Source: JBFELU01 sp041572755 (lineage in GTDB: Bacteria; Actinomycetota; Acidimicrobiia; Spongiisociales; UBA11373). Taken from it: a stretch of DNA of 20,827 nt. This document shows, piece after piece, positions 6,331 to 13,777 of this stretch (its first letter is position 1; every line of letters begins with the position of its first letter). Under the pieces are notes generated by a model, which was not told the DNA's origin, did not search any database, and saw only the letters and a list, made by a program, of their open reading frames with translations. The position numbers were made by a program, and so were the translations under genes. The DNA lies in NCBI GenBank assembly GCA_041572755.1, contig JBFFRY010000037.1, positions 1-20,827 on the forward strand. Direction: 5' to 3'.

Positions 6331-7596
6331 GGCTCCAAACCCCGACAGCACCGTCCACACGCTGCGCCCCAACACCTCCAGGTCGAGCCACGGCGAGACG
6401 TGCTTGATGTAGTAGAGGTCGTAGGAGAGCTTCTCGATCGTGTCCGCCTCCGAGTCGGCGTACCCGAAGTTCACCTGGGCCCAACCGGTGATACCGGGCC
6501 GGACCAGGTGGCGGTGGGTGTAGAAGGGGATGCTCTCGGTGAACCGGTCGACGAACGGTCCCTGTTCGGGGCGCGGTCCGACCAGGCTCAAGTCACCCTT
6601 GAGGACGTTCCAGAGCTGGGGCAGCTCATCCATCCGAACCCTGCGCAACACCTTGCCGACCCTGGTCAGCCGGGAGTCGCCCCGGGTGGCGAACCGGGGC
6701 TCGGCGGCACCGTCCCAGCGCATGGTGCGGAACTTGACCAGGGTGAACGTCCTGCCTTCGAGCCCGATACGACGCTGCTTGAAGATGATCGGGCCCGGCG
6801 AGTCGAGCCGGATGGCGAGCGCGATGAGGAGTCCGAATCCCAGCACAAGCGGCGAAGCCACCAGCACCAGGAGGGTGTCGAGGACCCGCTTCGTCCTCAC
6901 GTAGGGACCGCGGCCCTCCAGCGGCACGGTGAGCTCCCAGCCCTCGTGCAGGTGAACGATGGCCAGGCGGCCGGTGTGCTCCTCATAGGCCGACACGAGG
7001 GATCGCATCGGGAAGCCGGCCAGATTGCAGGAAGAGACGAAGCGTGCCATCTCGTCGGACAGCACGGCCCGCAGGTCGACGGCGAGCGTGGTGCCCTTCG
7101 GCAACGGGTGGTCGGGGACCCTGCCGGCCGGGTCGAGCACCTCGACAACCTTGGCGTGCGGGGCGTCCATGAGGTGATCGATGAGCATCTTCTCCGAGGT
7201 CACCAGGACCATCTGCTCGGTCCACGGCCGCCGCCTCCGCACCGCCCGGTGAGCCAGCGTCAGCCCCAGCCACACCAGCGCCGTCGTGAACAGATAGGAG
7301 CGAGACCAGTACGCCCGGGTCAGCACCAAGCTGAAGGTCGCCACCGCCAACGACAGGCCGGTGAGCGTGAACGCCCGCCCGTAGGAAGGCCTGGGCACCC
7401 CCGAACCCCCGGATCGGGTCGACACGAACAACCCGATGAACGCCCCGGCCACCAGGGACCCGAGCATCGTCCAAACGTCGTTGCGAAAGTGCCAGGGGAC
7501 AGGGGTACGGAACGCCAGCAGCGAGGCCACCTCGAGCGCAACGAAGAGCCCGATCAGATCGAGGATGATGGAGACCGAGATCATGCGTCTGGCCAT
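6325..7596 (-). CDS. Polyprenyl glycosylphosphotransferase (initiating sugar-phosphate transferase)
   Basis: 423 residues. The N-terminal half has about four membrane helices (6-28, 42-58, 76-93, 101-115), then a soluble linker. A membrane segment at 238-263 introduces the bacterial sugar transferase domain: KFRTM at 288-292, DELPQLWNVLKGDLSLVGPR at 323-342 with the Asp-Glu pair typical of catalysis, and RPGITGWAQVN at 366-376. Such enzymes transfer a sugar phosphate from a nucleotide sugar to undecaprenyl phosphate, the first step in exopolysaccharide or glycan assembly (WbaP/CpsE type). The N-terminal part is shorter than in many relatives. The ATG at 7596 has GAGGAGC four bases upstream. 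It lies 49 bases after pepA on the same strand and may share a transcript; function links it with the convergent flippase. Confidence 0.9.
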   Translation of the reverse strand: MARRMISVSIILDLIGLFVALEVASLLAFRTPVPWHFRNDVWTMLGSLVAGAFIGLFVSTRSGGSGVPRPSYGRAFTLTGLSLAVATFSLVLTRAYWSRSYLFTTALVWLGLTLAHRAVRRRRPWTEQMVLVTSEKMLIDHLMDAPHAKVVEVLDPAGRVPDHPLPKGTTLAVDLRAVLSDEMARFVSSCNLAGFPMRSLVSAYEEHTGRLAIVHLHEGWELTVPLEGRGPYVRTKRVLDTLLVLVASPLVLGFGLLIALAIRLDSPGPIIFKQRRIGLEGRTFTLVKFRTMRWDGAAEPRFATRGDSRLTRVGKVLRRVRMDELPQLWNVLKGDLSLVGPRPEQGPFVDRFTESIPFYTHRHLVRPGITGWAQVNFGYADSEADTIEKLSYDLYYIKHVSPWLDLEVLGRSVWTVLSGFGAR

Positions 7597-7645
7597 GGTC
7601 GCTCCTCAGGCTACTCAGCAGCACCGAATCCGAGCGCCGCCGCCG

Positions 7646-9097
7646 TCACCCGCTGCCGCCTCCGGCGAGGTCTTCGGCGAGGGCGACGACGGTCCGCACC
7701 CCGAACCCGGTGCCCCCCTTGGTGAGGTAGTGCTCGGCCTCGGCGGCCCGGGCGGGACCGGCGATGTCGACGTGCACCCACGGAACGTCGCCGACGAACT
7801 CCTTCAGCAAGAGGGCCGCGTTGATGGCTCCGCCCCACCGGGGCCCGGTGTTCTTCATGTCGGCCACGTCGGAGTCGATCTTCTTGCGGTAGTCGGCGGG
7901 AAGGGGCAGCGGCCACACCCGTTCCCCGGCCCGGCCCGCCGCCCGCTCGATCCTGGCCCGATCGGCCTCTTCCCCGAATATCCCTGCGATCTTGTCCCCG
8001 AGGGCCACCATGCACGCCCCGGTCAGCGTTGCCAGATCGACGATGAGGTCCGGTCCCGCCTCGGCGGCCAGCGAAAGCCCATCGGCGAGAACGAGACGGC
8101 CCTCGGCATCGGTATTGAGCACCTCGATCGTCTTGCCGTTGCGCGCTTTGAGCACATCGCCGGGGCGTTGGGCGGCCCCGCCGGGCATGTTCTCGGTGAG
8201 CGGGGTGATGCCGAGCACCCTTATCGGAATCCCCAGCGTGGCAATCGCCTGCATCGCACCGATCACGGCGGCGGCACCGGCCATGTCGGTCTTCATCGTC
8301 TCCATCCCGTCGGCCGGCTTCAGCGACAGGCCACCCGAGTCGAACACGATGCCCTTACCGACGAGCGCCAGGAAGGCCTTGGCTCCCTCCGGTTCGTAGC
8401 GCATCTCGACCATCCGGGGCGGGTTGGCGGCGCCGGCGGCCACCCCCAGCAGGCCCCCAAAGCCCTCTGCGGCGGCCTCTTCCTCGTCGTAGATGTGGAC
8501 CGAGAAGCCGGCCCGCTCGCCCGCTTCGACCGCCCACGACGCCATGGTGGCCGGGGGCTTGTGCGCCGGCGACTCGTTGACGAAGTCCCGGGCCAGCGCC
8601 ACCGCCTCGGCGACGACACGCCCCCGTTCGGCCCCCGCCAGCTGGTCATCGGAGGCATCGATCAGCGCCAGCGACGTGGTGAGGGACGGCTTCGGCTCGC
8701 TGCGATGCCGGTCGAAGGAGTACTGGCCCAACAGGAAACCCTCGACGGCGGCCGATGCGGAGCCCTCGGGATCGCTGCCGTGGAGCGTGGTCGCCACGGT
8801 CTCGTAGCGGGCCACCGCCCTGCCCCCCACCCCGGCGGCCTGGCGAATCCCCTCGGCGTCCGGGTCCTCACCGAACCCGACCAACACCACCGCTTCGTAG
8901 GGGAGGTCGCCTCCCGGCAGCACCACCACCTCACCCGGCTTGCCGGTGAACTCGGCCCGGTCGAGGTAGGCGTCGAACCAGTCGCCGACGGCCTCAGCCA
9001 CCGTCCTGCCCATCTCATCGAGCGCCCGCTCGGCTCCGACGCCGATCACCAGGGCGTCGGCCCCTTCGGCGGCGGCGCTCCGTCGAATCTCGATCAT
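7646..9097 (-). CDS. pepA: Leucyl aminopeptidase (M17 family, cytosol aminopeptidase)
   Basis: 483 residues, usual for PepA. It removes N-terminal amino acids from peptides with a two-metal site. All expected residues are visible: Lys248, Asp253, Lys260, Asp271, Asp330, Glu332 and the catalytic Arg334 in the signature NTDAEGRL (328-335); each is 22 positions below its E. coli counterpart, so the catalytic domain aligns without gaps there. The N-terminal domain (to about 160) is the variable M17_N part. The ATG at 9097 overlaps the stop of the adenosyltransferase gene as ATGA, and GGAGGA lies four bases upstream, so translation is probably coupled. The E. coli role of PepA in DNA binding and XerCD recombination should not be assumed here. 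Confidence 0.96.
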   Translation of the reverse strand: MIEIRRSAAAEGADALVIGVGAERALDEMGRTVAEAVGDWFDAYLDRAEFTGKPGEVVVLPGGDLPYEAVVLVGFGEDPDAEGIRQAAGVGGRAVARYETVATTLHGSDPEGSASAAVEGFLLGQYSFDRHRSEPKPSLTTSLALIDASDDQLAGAERGRVVAEAVALARDFVNESPAHKPPATMASWAVEAGERAGFSVHIYDEEEAAAEGFGGLLGVAAGAANPPRMVEMRYEPEGAKAFLALVGKGIVFDSGGLSLKPADGMETMKTDMAGAAAVIGAMQAIATLGIPIRVLGITPLTENMPGGAAQRPGDVLKARNGKTIEVLNTDAEGRLVLADGLSLAAEAGPDLIVDLATLTGACMVALGDKIAGIFGEEADRARIERAAGRAGERVWPLPLPADYRKKIDSDVADMKNTGPRWGGAINAALLLKEFVGDVPWVHVDIAGPARAAEAEHYLTKGGTGFGVRTVVALAEDLAGGGSG

Positions 9098-9636
9098 GGT
9101 GTCCTCCGACGACTCGGCGTCCAGGTGGTCTCGGTGGCCCTAGCCAGCACGAACAAGTAGTCCGCCAGACGATTGAGGTACCGGACCACCTCGCTCCCCT
9201 CGATCTCCTGGGCTCGCAGGTGGGTGACGGCCCGTCGCTCGGCCCGCCGCACGATCGTCCGCGCCAGATCGAGAGCCGCAGCCACTGCAGACCCCCCCGG
9301 CACCACGAACTCGGCGGGGAGGCCCACCTCCTCGACGAGGTCGTCGATCGCCCGTTCCAGCCCTTCCACCATCTCGGCCGTGGCCCGGCTCACCCCGGCC
9401 TCGAGCGTCTTTCGTCTCGAGCTCGCCAGTTCGGCCCCGACGACGAAGAGATCGCGTTGAACCTCGAGGATCCGCACCCCGACCGCCTCATCGGCGACGG
9501 CTCTGGCGGCACCCAAGGCCGAGACCGCCTCATCGACCGCCCCGTAGGCCTCGGGGCCGGTGTGATCCTTGGCGACCCGCCCCCCTCCAAAGAGGCCGGT
9601 GGTGCCGTCGTCGCCCTTCTGGGTGTAGATCTTCAC
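9094..9636 (-). CDS. pduO: PduO-type ATP:cob(I)alamin adenosyltransferase
   Basis: 180 residues from a GTG at 9636. It transfers the adenosyl group of ATP to cob(I)alamin, producing coenzyme B12. The ATP-binding N-terminus TQKGDDGTTGLFGG (5-18) matches the family's T-x-x-GD-x-G-x-T pattern; R129-R134 in IVRRAERR and the C-terminal LNRLADYLFVLAR (154-166) are the other conserved blocks. The frame opens earlier (9678), but the conserved start is KIYTQKGDDG and a TACAAT box ends eight bases before this GTG, so the longer form is unlikely. It overlaps pepA by four bases. No B12-dependent mutase or other cobalamin gene is within the window. Confidence 0.92.
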   Translation of the reverse strand: MKIYTQKGDDGTTGLFGGGRVAKDHTGPEAYGAVDEAVSALGAARAVADEAVGVRILEVQRDLFVVGAELASSRRKTLEAGVSRATAEMVEGLERAIDDLVEEVGLPAEFVVPGGSAVAAALDLARTIVRRAERRAVTHLRAQEIEGSEVVRYLNRLADYLFVLARATETTWTPSRRRTP

Positions 9637-9644
9637 GGGCGCCG

Positions 9645-9650
9645 ATTGTA
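9645..9650 (-). promoter_or_regulatory. -10 box TACAAT placed for a leaderless adenosyltransferase mRNA
   Basis: The minus strand reads TACAAT, then eight bases, then the GTG at 9636, with no ribosome-binding site. It overlaps the 3' end region of the upstream membrane protein gene (stop at 9656), so this gene may have its own promoter despite being in line with it. No good -35 was seen. Confidence 0.45.
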
Positions 9651-9655
9651 CGGCT

Positions 9656-10336
9656 TCAACCGAGCACCGGACCGTCAACGAGGAGGCGGCCGACGACGGC
9701 CGCTCCCAGCGACGTGAGCACCGCCAGGTAGGAGAGGCCGGTGGCCGCCATCACCCCGGAGTACCCCGGCTCGCCGAGGGCGAACCACACGCCGACCATC
9801 AAGAGGGCACTGGCGGCCGCCAGGGCCACGTAGCCCAGTCCGAGCACCGCATCACCACCGGCCCACGGCAGCGCCCCGAGGGCGCTCACCACCACTGCGT
9901 CGACGAGGGCCCCCGCCAGGCCGGCGGCCGCCAGGCGGCGCAGAGCCCAGCGGGGCAACGTCGGATCGACCAGATACCAATGCCCGAACATCATCTCGCC
10001 GGTCACGCCGCCGAGGAACAGGGTGCCGGCCAGCGCCGATGCCGTGCCTCCTCCGAGAGCGCCGGCAGCGAGGAGTGCCCCACCCCCGGCCGCCAGCCCG
10101 GCGGCGGCGATCCGGGGCCGACGCGCCGCCAGGGTGCCGCCGGCCACCAGCACCGAGCCGAGGACGGCTGCGGCCCCCCCGCCGCTGAGCGCCGCCGGGA
10201 TCCCCGCCCCCAGCGCCACGGCACCACCCAGCCACACGAACCCAGGCCCGGTGATCCGCCACCAGGCGATCACGGCGGTGCACAGCGCAAGGCCGGCGGC
10301 CCAGACGCTGAGAACGAAGGATGGGGTCAGTTCCAT
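9656..10336 (-). CDS. Unrecognised multi-pass membrane protein with a GHWYLVDPTLP motif
   Basis: 226 residues, very rich in Ala and Gly, with about eight hydrophobic segments (roughly 6-26, 31-50, 53-70, 78-95, 99-116, 136-156, 163-186, 194-216). The one distinctive stretch is MFGHWYLVDPTLPRWALRR at 116-134, at the end of the fifth segment; His119, Trp120, Tyr121 and the prolines look conserved rather than random. I cannot name a family. The frame opens at 10420, but that extension is polar and basic and runs through the divergent promoter region; the ATG at 10336 gives MELTPSF directly before the first helix. It precedes the adenosyltransferase gene by 19 bases. Function unknown. Confidence 0.7.
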   Translation of the reverse strand: MELTPSFVLSVWAAGLALCTAVIAWWRITGPGFVWLGGAVALGAGIPAALSGGGAAAVLGSVLVAGGTLAARRPRIAAAGLAAGGGALLAAGALGGGTASALAGTLFLGGVTGEMMFGHWYLVDPTLPRWALRRLAAAGLAGALVDAVVVSALGALPWAGGDAVLGLGYVALAAASALLMVGVWFALGEPGYSGVMAATGLSYLAVLTSLGAAVVGRLLVDGPVLG

Positions 10337-10349
10337 AGTGAGCGGGGCG

Positions 10350-10355
10350 ATGATA
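10350..10355 (-). promoter_or_regulatory. Possible -10 box TATCAT for the membrane protein gene
   Basis: The minus strand reads TATCAT thirteen bases before the ATG at 10336. A start about seven bases below would leave a leader of about five bases. It lies back to back with the sat promoter in the 108-base divergent gap 10337-10444. Confidence 0.3.
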
Positions 10356-10359
10356 GAGA

Positions 10360-10387
10360 TTGGCCTGCTCCGGTACGCCGGTACAAT
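10360..10387 (+). promoter_or_regulatory. Probable sigma-70-type promoter of the ATP sulfurylase/APS kinase gene
   Basis: TTGGCC at 10360-10365 and TACAAT at 10382-10387 are 16 bases apart. CGGTAC occurs twice just upstream of the -10 (CGGTACGC, CGGTACAA), a possible binding half-site. The expected start near 10394 leaves a leader of about 50 bases with AAAGGA before the GTG at 10445. No riboswitch-like structure was evident. Confidence 0.5.
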
Positions 10388-10444
10388 CCGGCGAATCCCG
10401 CTGCGACCCCGTGGCGCCACGCGGCCATCAACAAAGGATCACAC

Positions 10445-12181
10445 GTGCCCGACACCGTCAATCACCTCATCGCCCCGCACGGCGGGACGCTCGTCGAACT
10501 GGTGGTCGAGGCCGATCGTGCCGAGGAACTCAAGGAGGCCTCCCGCGATTGGCCGTCGATCGACCTCAACGAACGCCACATCGCCGATCTCGAAATGCTC
10601 CTCAACGGCGGCTTCTCGCCGTTGACCGGCTTCATGACGAAAGCCGACTACGAATCGGTCTGTGCCGACATGCGTCTCGCCGACGGCACCCTGTGGCCGA
10701 TCCCGATCTGCCTCGACGTCGACCAGGAGACCGCCGAGGGCCTGTCCCCCGGGACCAGCGTCGCCCTGCGCGACGACGAGGGCGTGATGATCGCCGCCCT
10801 CCACGTCGAAGAGGTGTGGGAACCGGATCGCGAGGCCGAGTCCCGGCAGGTGTTCGGCACGACCAGCCCGGAGCACCCCGGGGCAGACTTCCTGCTCACC
10901 CGCACCGAGCCGTACTACGTGGGGGGCCGTGTCGAAGGGCTGCAGCTGCCCACTCACTACGACTTTCGCACCCTCCGCATGACCCCCCGCGAGGTCCGGG
11001 AGCGATTCCAGCGCCGTGAGTGGCGCCGGGTGGTGGCCTTCCAGACCCGCAACCCGATGCACCGCGCCCACCTGGAGCTCACGGTTCGCGCCGCCAAGGA
11101 GGCGCGCGCCAACCTCCTGATCCACCCGGTGGTGGGCATGGTGCGTCGCGGCGACGTGGACCACTACACGAGGGTCCGCGCCTACCAGGCCGTTCTGGAT
11201 CGCTACCCCCGCAACACCGCCGAGCTGGCGCTCCTCCCGCTGGCGATGCGCATGGCCGGCCCCCGGGAAGCGGTGTGGCACGCCATCATCCGCAAGAACC
11301 ACGGCTGCACCCACTTCATCGTCGGCCGGGACCACGCCGGGCCGGGCTCCGACTCCAACGGAGAACCCTTCTACGGCCCGTACGACGCCCAGGAGCTGCT
11401 CGGCCAGCACACCGAGGAGCTGGGGATGGAGATGGTGCCGTTCAAGATGATGGCCTACCTCCCCGACGAGGACGCCTACATGCCGATCGACGAGGTCCCC
11501 GAGGGCGCCAAGACCCTCACGATCTCGGGCACCGAACTGCGGGCCCGCCTCGCCGACGGCCGGGAGATCCCCGAGTGGTTCACCTTCCCCAAGGTGGCCG
11601 ATGAGTTGCGCCGCACCCATCCCCCCCGAGCCCGCCAGGGCTTCACGGTGTTCTTCACCGGCCTCTCGGGCTCGGGCAAATCCACCGTCGCCAACGTGTT
11701 GCGGGTCAAGCTGCTCGAGATGGGGGGTCGGCCGGTGACGTTGCTCGACGGCGACATCGTCCGCAAGAACCTCTCGTCCGAGCTGGGGTTCTCGAAGGAG
11801 CACCGCGACCTCAACATCCTCCGGATCGGGTTCGTGGCTTCGGAGATCACCAAGAACGGCGGGATCGCCATCTGCGCCCCGATCGCTCCCTACGACGCCG
11901 TGCGGAAGCAGGTACGGGAAGCGGTCGCTCCTCGCGGGGGCTTCATCCTCGTGCACATCGCCACCCCGCTGGAGGTGTGTGAGCAGCGGGACCGCAAAGG
12001 CCTCTACGCCAAGGCCCGGGCCGGGATCATCAAGGAGTTCACCGGCATCTCGGACCCGTACGAGGAACCGACGGACGCCGATCTGGTGCTCGACACCACC
12101 GACATCAGCCCCGCCAATGCCGCCCAGCAGATCATCCTCCACCTGGAGCACGAGGGGTTCATCGAGCCCCGGAGAGACTGA
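10445..12181 (+). CDS. sat: Bifunctional sulfate adenylyltransferase / adenylylsulfate kinase
   Basis: 578 residues from a GTG preceded by AAAGGA. The N-terminal ATP sulfurylase makes APS from sulfate and ATP; the C-terminal APS kinase phosphorylates it to PAPS. Sulfurylase motifs: APHGG at 10-14, QTRNPMHRAH at 200-209 (HxxH class with RNP), GRDHAG at 294-299 and ISGTELR at 360-366. The kinase begins near 398: P-loop GLSGSGKST at 406-414, DGD at 435-437, KNGGIAICAPIAPY in the middle and KGLYAKARAG (508-517). Both halves look complete and active. The frame is open 5' to 9980, but that part is antisense to the membrane protein gene. It stands alone: no cysDN, sulfite reductase or transporter is nearby, so assimilation versus sulfation supply cannot be judged from context. 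Confidence 0.95.
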   Translation: MPDTVNHLIAPHGGTLVELVVEADRAEELKEASRDWPSIDLNERHIADLEMLLNGGFSPLTGFMTKADYESVCADMRLADGTLWPIPICLDVDQETAEGLSPGTSVALRDDEGVMIAALHVEEVWEPDREAESRQVFGTTSPEHPGADFLLTRTEPYYVGGRVEGLQLPTHYDFRTLRMTPREVRERFQRREWRRVVAFQTRNPMHRAHLELTVRAAKEARANLLIHPVVGMVRRGDVDHYTRVRAYQAVLDRYPRNTAELALLPLAMRMAGPREAVWHAIIRKNHGCTHFIVGRDHAGPGSDSNGEPFYGPYDAQELLGQHTEELGMEMVPFKMMAYLPDEDAYMPIDEVPEGAKTLTISGTELRARLADGREIPEWFTFPKVADELRRTHPPRARQGFTVFFTGLSGSGKSTVANVLRVKLLEMGGRPVTLLDGDIVRKNLSSELGFSKEHRDLNILRIGFVASEITKNGGIAICAPIAPYDAVRKQVREAVAPRGGFILVHIATPLEVCEQRDRKGLYAKARAGIIKEFTGISDPYEEPTDADLVLDTTDISPANAAQQIILHLEHEGFIEPRRD

Positions 12182-12195
12182 ACGGCGGGCGTCAG
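12178..12195. terminator. Short hairpin across the convergent sat / permease stops
   Basis: CTGAACG-GCGGG-CGTCAG can pair with one bulged A and includes both stop codons in a ten-base gap. The stem is weak and no T-run follows, so this is only a candidate bidirectional terminator. Confidence 0.2.
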
Positions 12196-13004
12196 GGTTG
12201 CAGCAGCCGCTTGAGGCGGCGGGCGGTGATCGTCACCCCGATCGCCCCCATGCCGACCAGGAACCCGATGTGCCCGGCGAGGCTCCAGTCGAACACCCCG
12301 AATGTGAGAGAGCGGATCAGCTCGACCCCGTGATACAGCGGCGAGAACCGGGTGAACACCTGAAAACCCTCGGGATAGATGTCGAGTGGGTAGAAGGTGG
12401 CCGAGAACAGGAACAGCGGCAGGGTCACCATGTTGACCAGGTCGAAGTCCTGCCAGGAACGCATGAACGTGGTCGTGGCCATCCCGCAGGCGGCGAAAGC
12501 GAACCCGATCAGAAGAGCGGCCGGCAGCGCCAGGATCCCCCAGAGCGACGGCATGAGGCCCATGGCCGCCATCACCACCAGGAACCCGGCGGCGTAGACG
12601 GCCCCGCGGCCCAACGACCACGTGATCTCGCCGATGGCGATGTCGGCGGGCTGCATCGGGGTCGCCAGCACGGCGTCGTACACCTTGCCGTACTTGAGCT
12701 TGAAGAAGATGTTGAACGTCGACTCGTAGATGGCGCCGTTCATGGCCGCCGAACCCAGCAACGCCGGGGCCACGAACACCGCGTAGTCGACCACCGTCCC
12801 ACCCGGTCCGGCCACGTCGCCGACCAGCTCACCGATCCCCACGCCGATCGAGAACAGGTAGAAGAGCGGCTCGAAGAAGCCGGAGAACACCACCATCCAC
12901 GCCCGCCGATAGACCAGGAAGTTCCGCTCCAAGAGGCGACCCGCCCCCCGCCCCGCCAGGAGCGGAGCCGGGACCACCCGCGCCGCCAGGGTCGGAGAGC
13001 TCAC
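12192..13004 (-). CDS. ABC-2 type permease, NodJ-like (second of two)
   Basis: 270 residues, about six membrane helices. The N-terminal RNFLVYRRAWMVVFSGFFEPLFYLFSIGVGIG and the block KYGKVYDAVLATPMQPADIAIGEI are typical of the NodJ/ABC-2 permease family (lipooligosaccharide and antibiotic exporters). The GTG at 13004 overlaps the previous permease's stop as GTGA and has AGGAGG eight bases upstream. The frame extends upstream inside the previous gene but reads as nonsense there. It is related to its neighbour (shared R-x-W-x-x-x-x…P-x-L-F-L-x-x-x-G-V-G-x-G-E-L-V layout and the YxAxLATP block), so the two probably form a heterodimeric channel with the NodI-like ATPase. Substrate unknown. Confidence 0.88.
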   Translation of the reverse strand: MSSPTLAARVVPAPLLAGRGAGRLLERNFLVYRRAWMVVFSGFFEPLFYLFSIGVGIGELVGDVAGPGGTVVDYAVFVAPALLGSAAMNGAIYESTFNIFFKLKYGKVYDAVLATPMQPADIAIGEITWSLGRGAVYAAGFLVVMAAMGLMPSLWGILALPAALLIGFAFAACGMATTTFMRSWQDFDLVNMVTLPLFLFSATFYPLDIYPEGFQVFTRFSPLYHGVELIRSLTFGVFDWSLAGHIGFLVGMGAIGVTITARRLKRLLQP

Positions 13005-13777
13005 AGGACGAGCCTCCTGCGCATGAAACGCACCGCGCACGCGGTGCCCACGATGATCCAGAGACCCAGGTAGGCGAAGCTGATCCACGGGTTGATCCGG
13101 AAGCCGATGTCCAGCGCAAAGCCCCGGCACAGAGCCACGCCGTGCCACAGCGGGGTGACGAAAGCGAACCACTCCACGGTGTCGGGGAGCTGCGAGATCG
13201 GGAAGAAGGTCCCGGAGAACAGGAAGAGCGGAAGGATGCCGAACCGGAACAGCGTCGAGAGGCCGATCTCGCTCTCGAGACGCGCCGTATAGGCGGTGAC
13301 CGCCGCCGCAAACGCCGATCCGGTGAGTACCGCCGGCGGGACCGCCAGCATCCCCTCGAGCAACGTGGTGGCGCCGAACAGCGTCATGATCACGGAGTAG
13401 ACGGTGGTCACGAAAGTGAGCCGGATCGCCACCCAGCCGAGGTGGCCGACGACGAGGTCGCCGACGTTGATCGGGGTCGCCAGGGCGGCTTCGTAGGTCT
13501 TGCGCCACTTGATGCCCGCCATCACCGGGTAGGAGGCGTCCCCGGCGGCCGTCTGCATGGCGGTCGCCGCCAGCAGCCCCGGGGCCAGGAAGGTCAGGTA
13601 GGGGAGATCCAGGATGGAGGCCCCCTCCCCGGCATCCACCAGCTCCCCGAGGCCGACCCCCATCGCCAGCAGGAACAGGACCGGGTTCAAGAAGGTCGAG
13701 ATCACGCTCCCCCGCCAGGTGCGGCGGTAGACCCGGGCCCCCGATTCGAGCACGCGCAGCGAGGCCGGGAGTGCCAT
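13001..13777 (-). CDS. ABC-2 type permease, NodJ-like (first of two)
   Basis: 258 residues with about six helices. Recognisable parts: RVYRRTWRGSVISTFLNPVLFLLAMGVGLGELV near the start, KWRKTYEAALATPINVGDLVVGHL at about 90-113, and LPLFLFSGTFFPISQLPDTV before the last helices. This is the ABC-2/NodJ pattern. Its ATG shares one base with the ATPase stop (TGATG), so translation is coupled. Sequence similarity to the next gene points to an old duplication within the operon. The charged C-terminus MRRRLVL is typical of inner-membrane permeases. Confidence 0.88.
   Translation of the reverse strand: MALPASLRVLESGARVYRRTWRGSVISTFLNPVLFLLAMGVGLGELVDAGEGASILDLPYLTFLAPGLLAATAMQTAAGDASYPVMAGIKWRKTYEAALATPINVGDLVVGHLGWVAIRLTFVTTVYSVIMTLFGATTLLEGMLAVPPAVLTGSAFAAAVTAYTARLESEIGLSTLFRFGILPLFLFSGTFFPISQLPDTVEWFAFVTPLWHGVALCRGFALDIGFRINPWISFAYLGLWIIVGTACAVRFMRRRLVL

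Noticed and set aside
6184..9160. Long plus-strand open frames opposite the glycosylphosphotransferase and pepA (6184-7725, 7436-9160)
   Set aside because: They mirror real minus-strand genes and read as Arg/Gly/Pro/His-rich sequence with no recognisable motif.
9980..10444. Upstream extension of the sat reading frame
   Set aside because: It is antisense to the membrane protein gene and crosses the promoter; the GTG at 10445 has AAAGGA and begins the conserved sulfurylase N-terminus.
10439..12151. A 570-codon minus-strand open frame opposite sat
   Set aside because: It is the complement of a gene with clear ATP sulfurylase and APS kinase motifs; no independent support.
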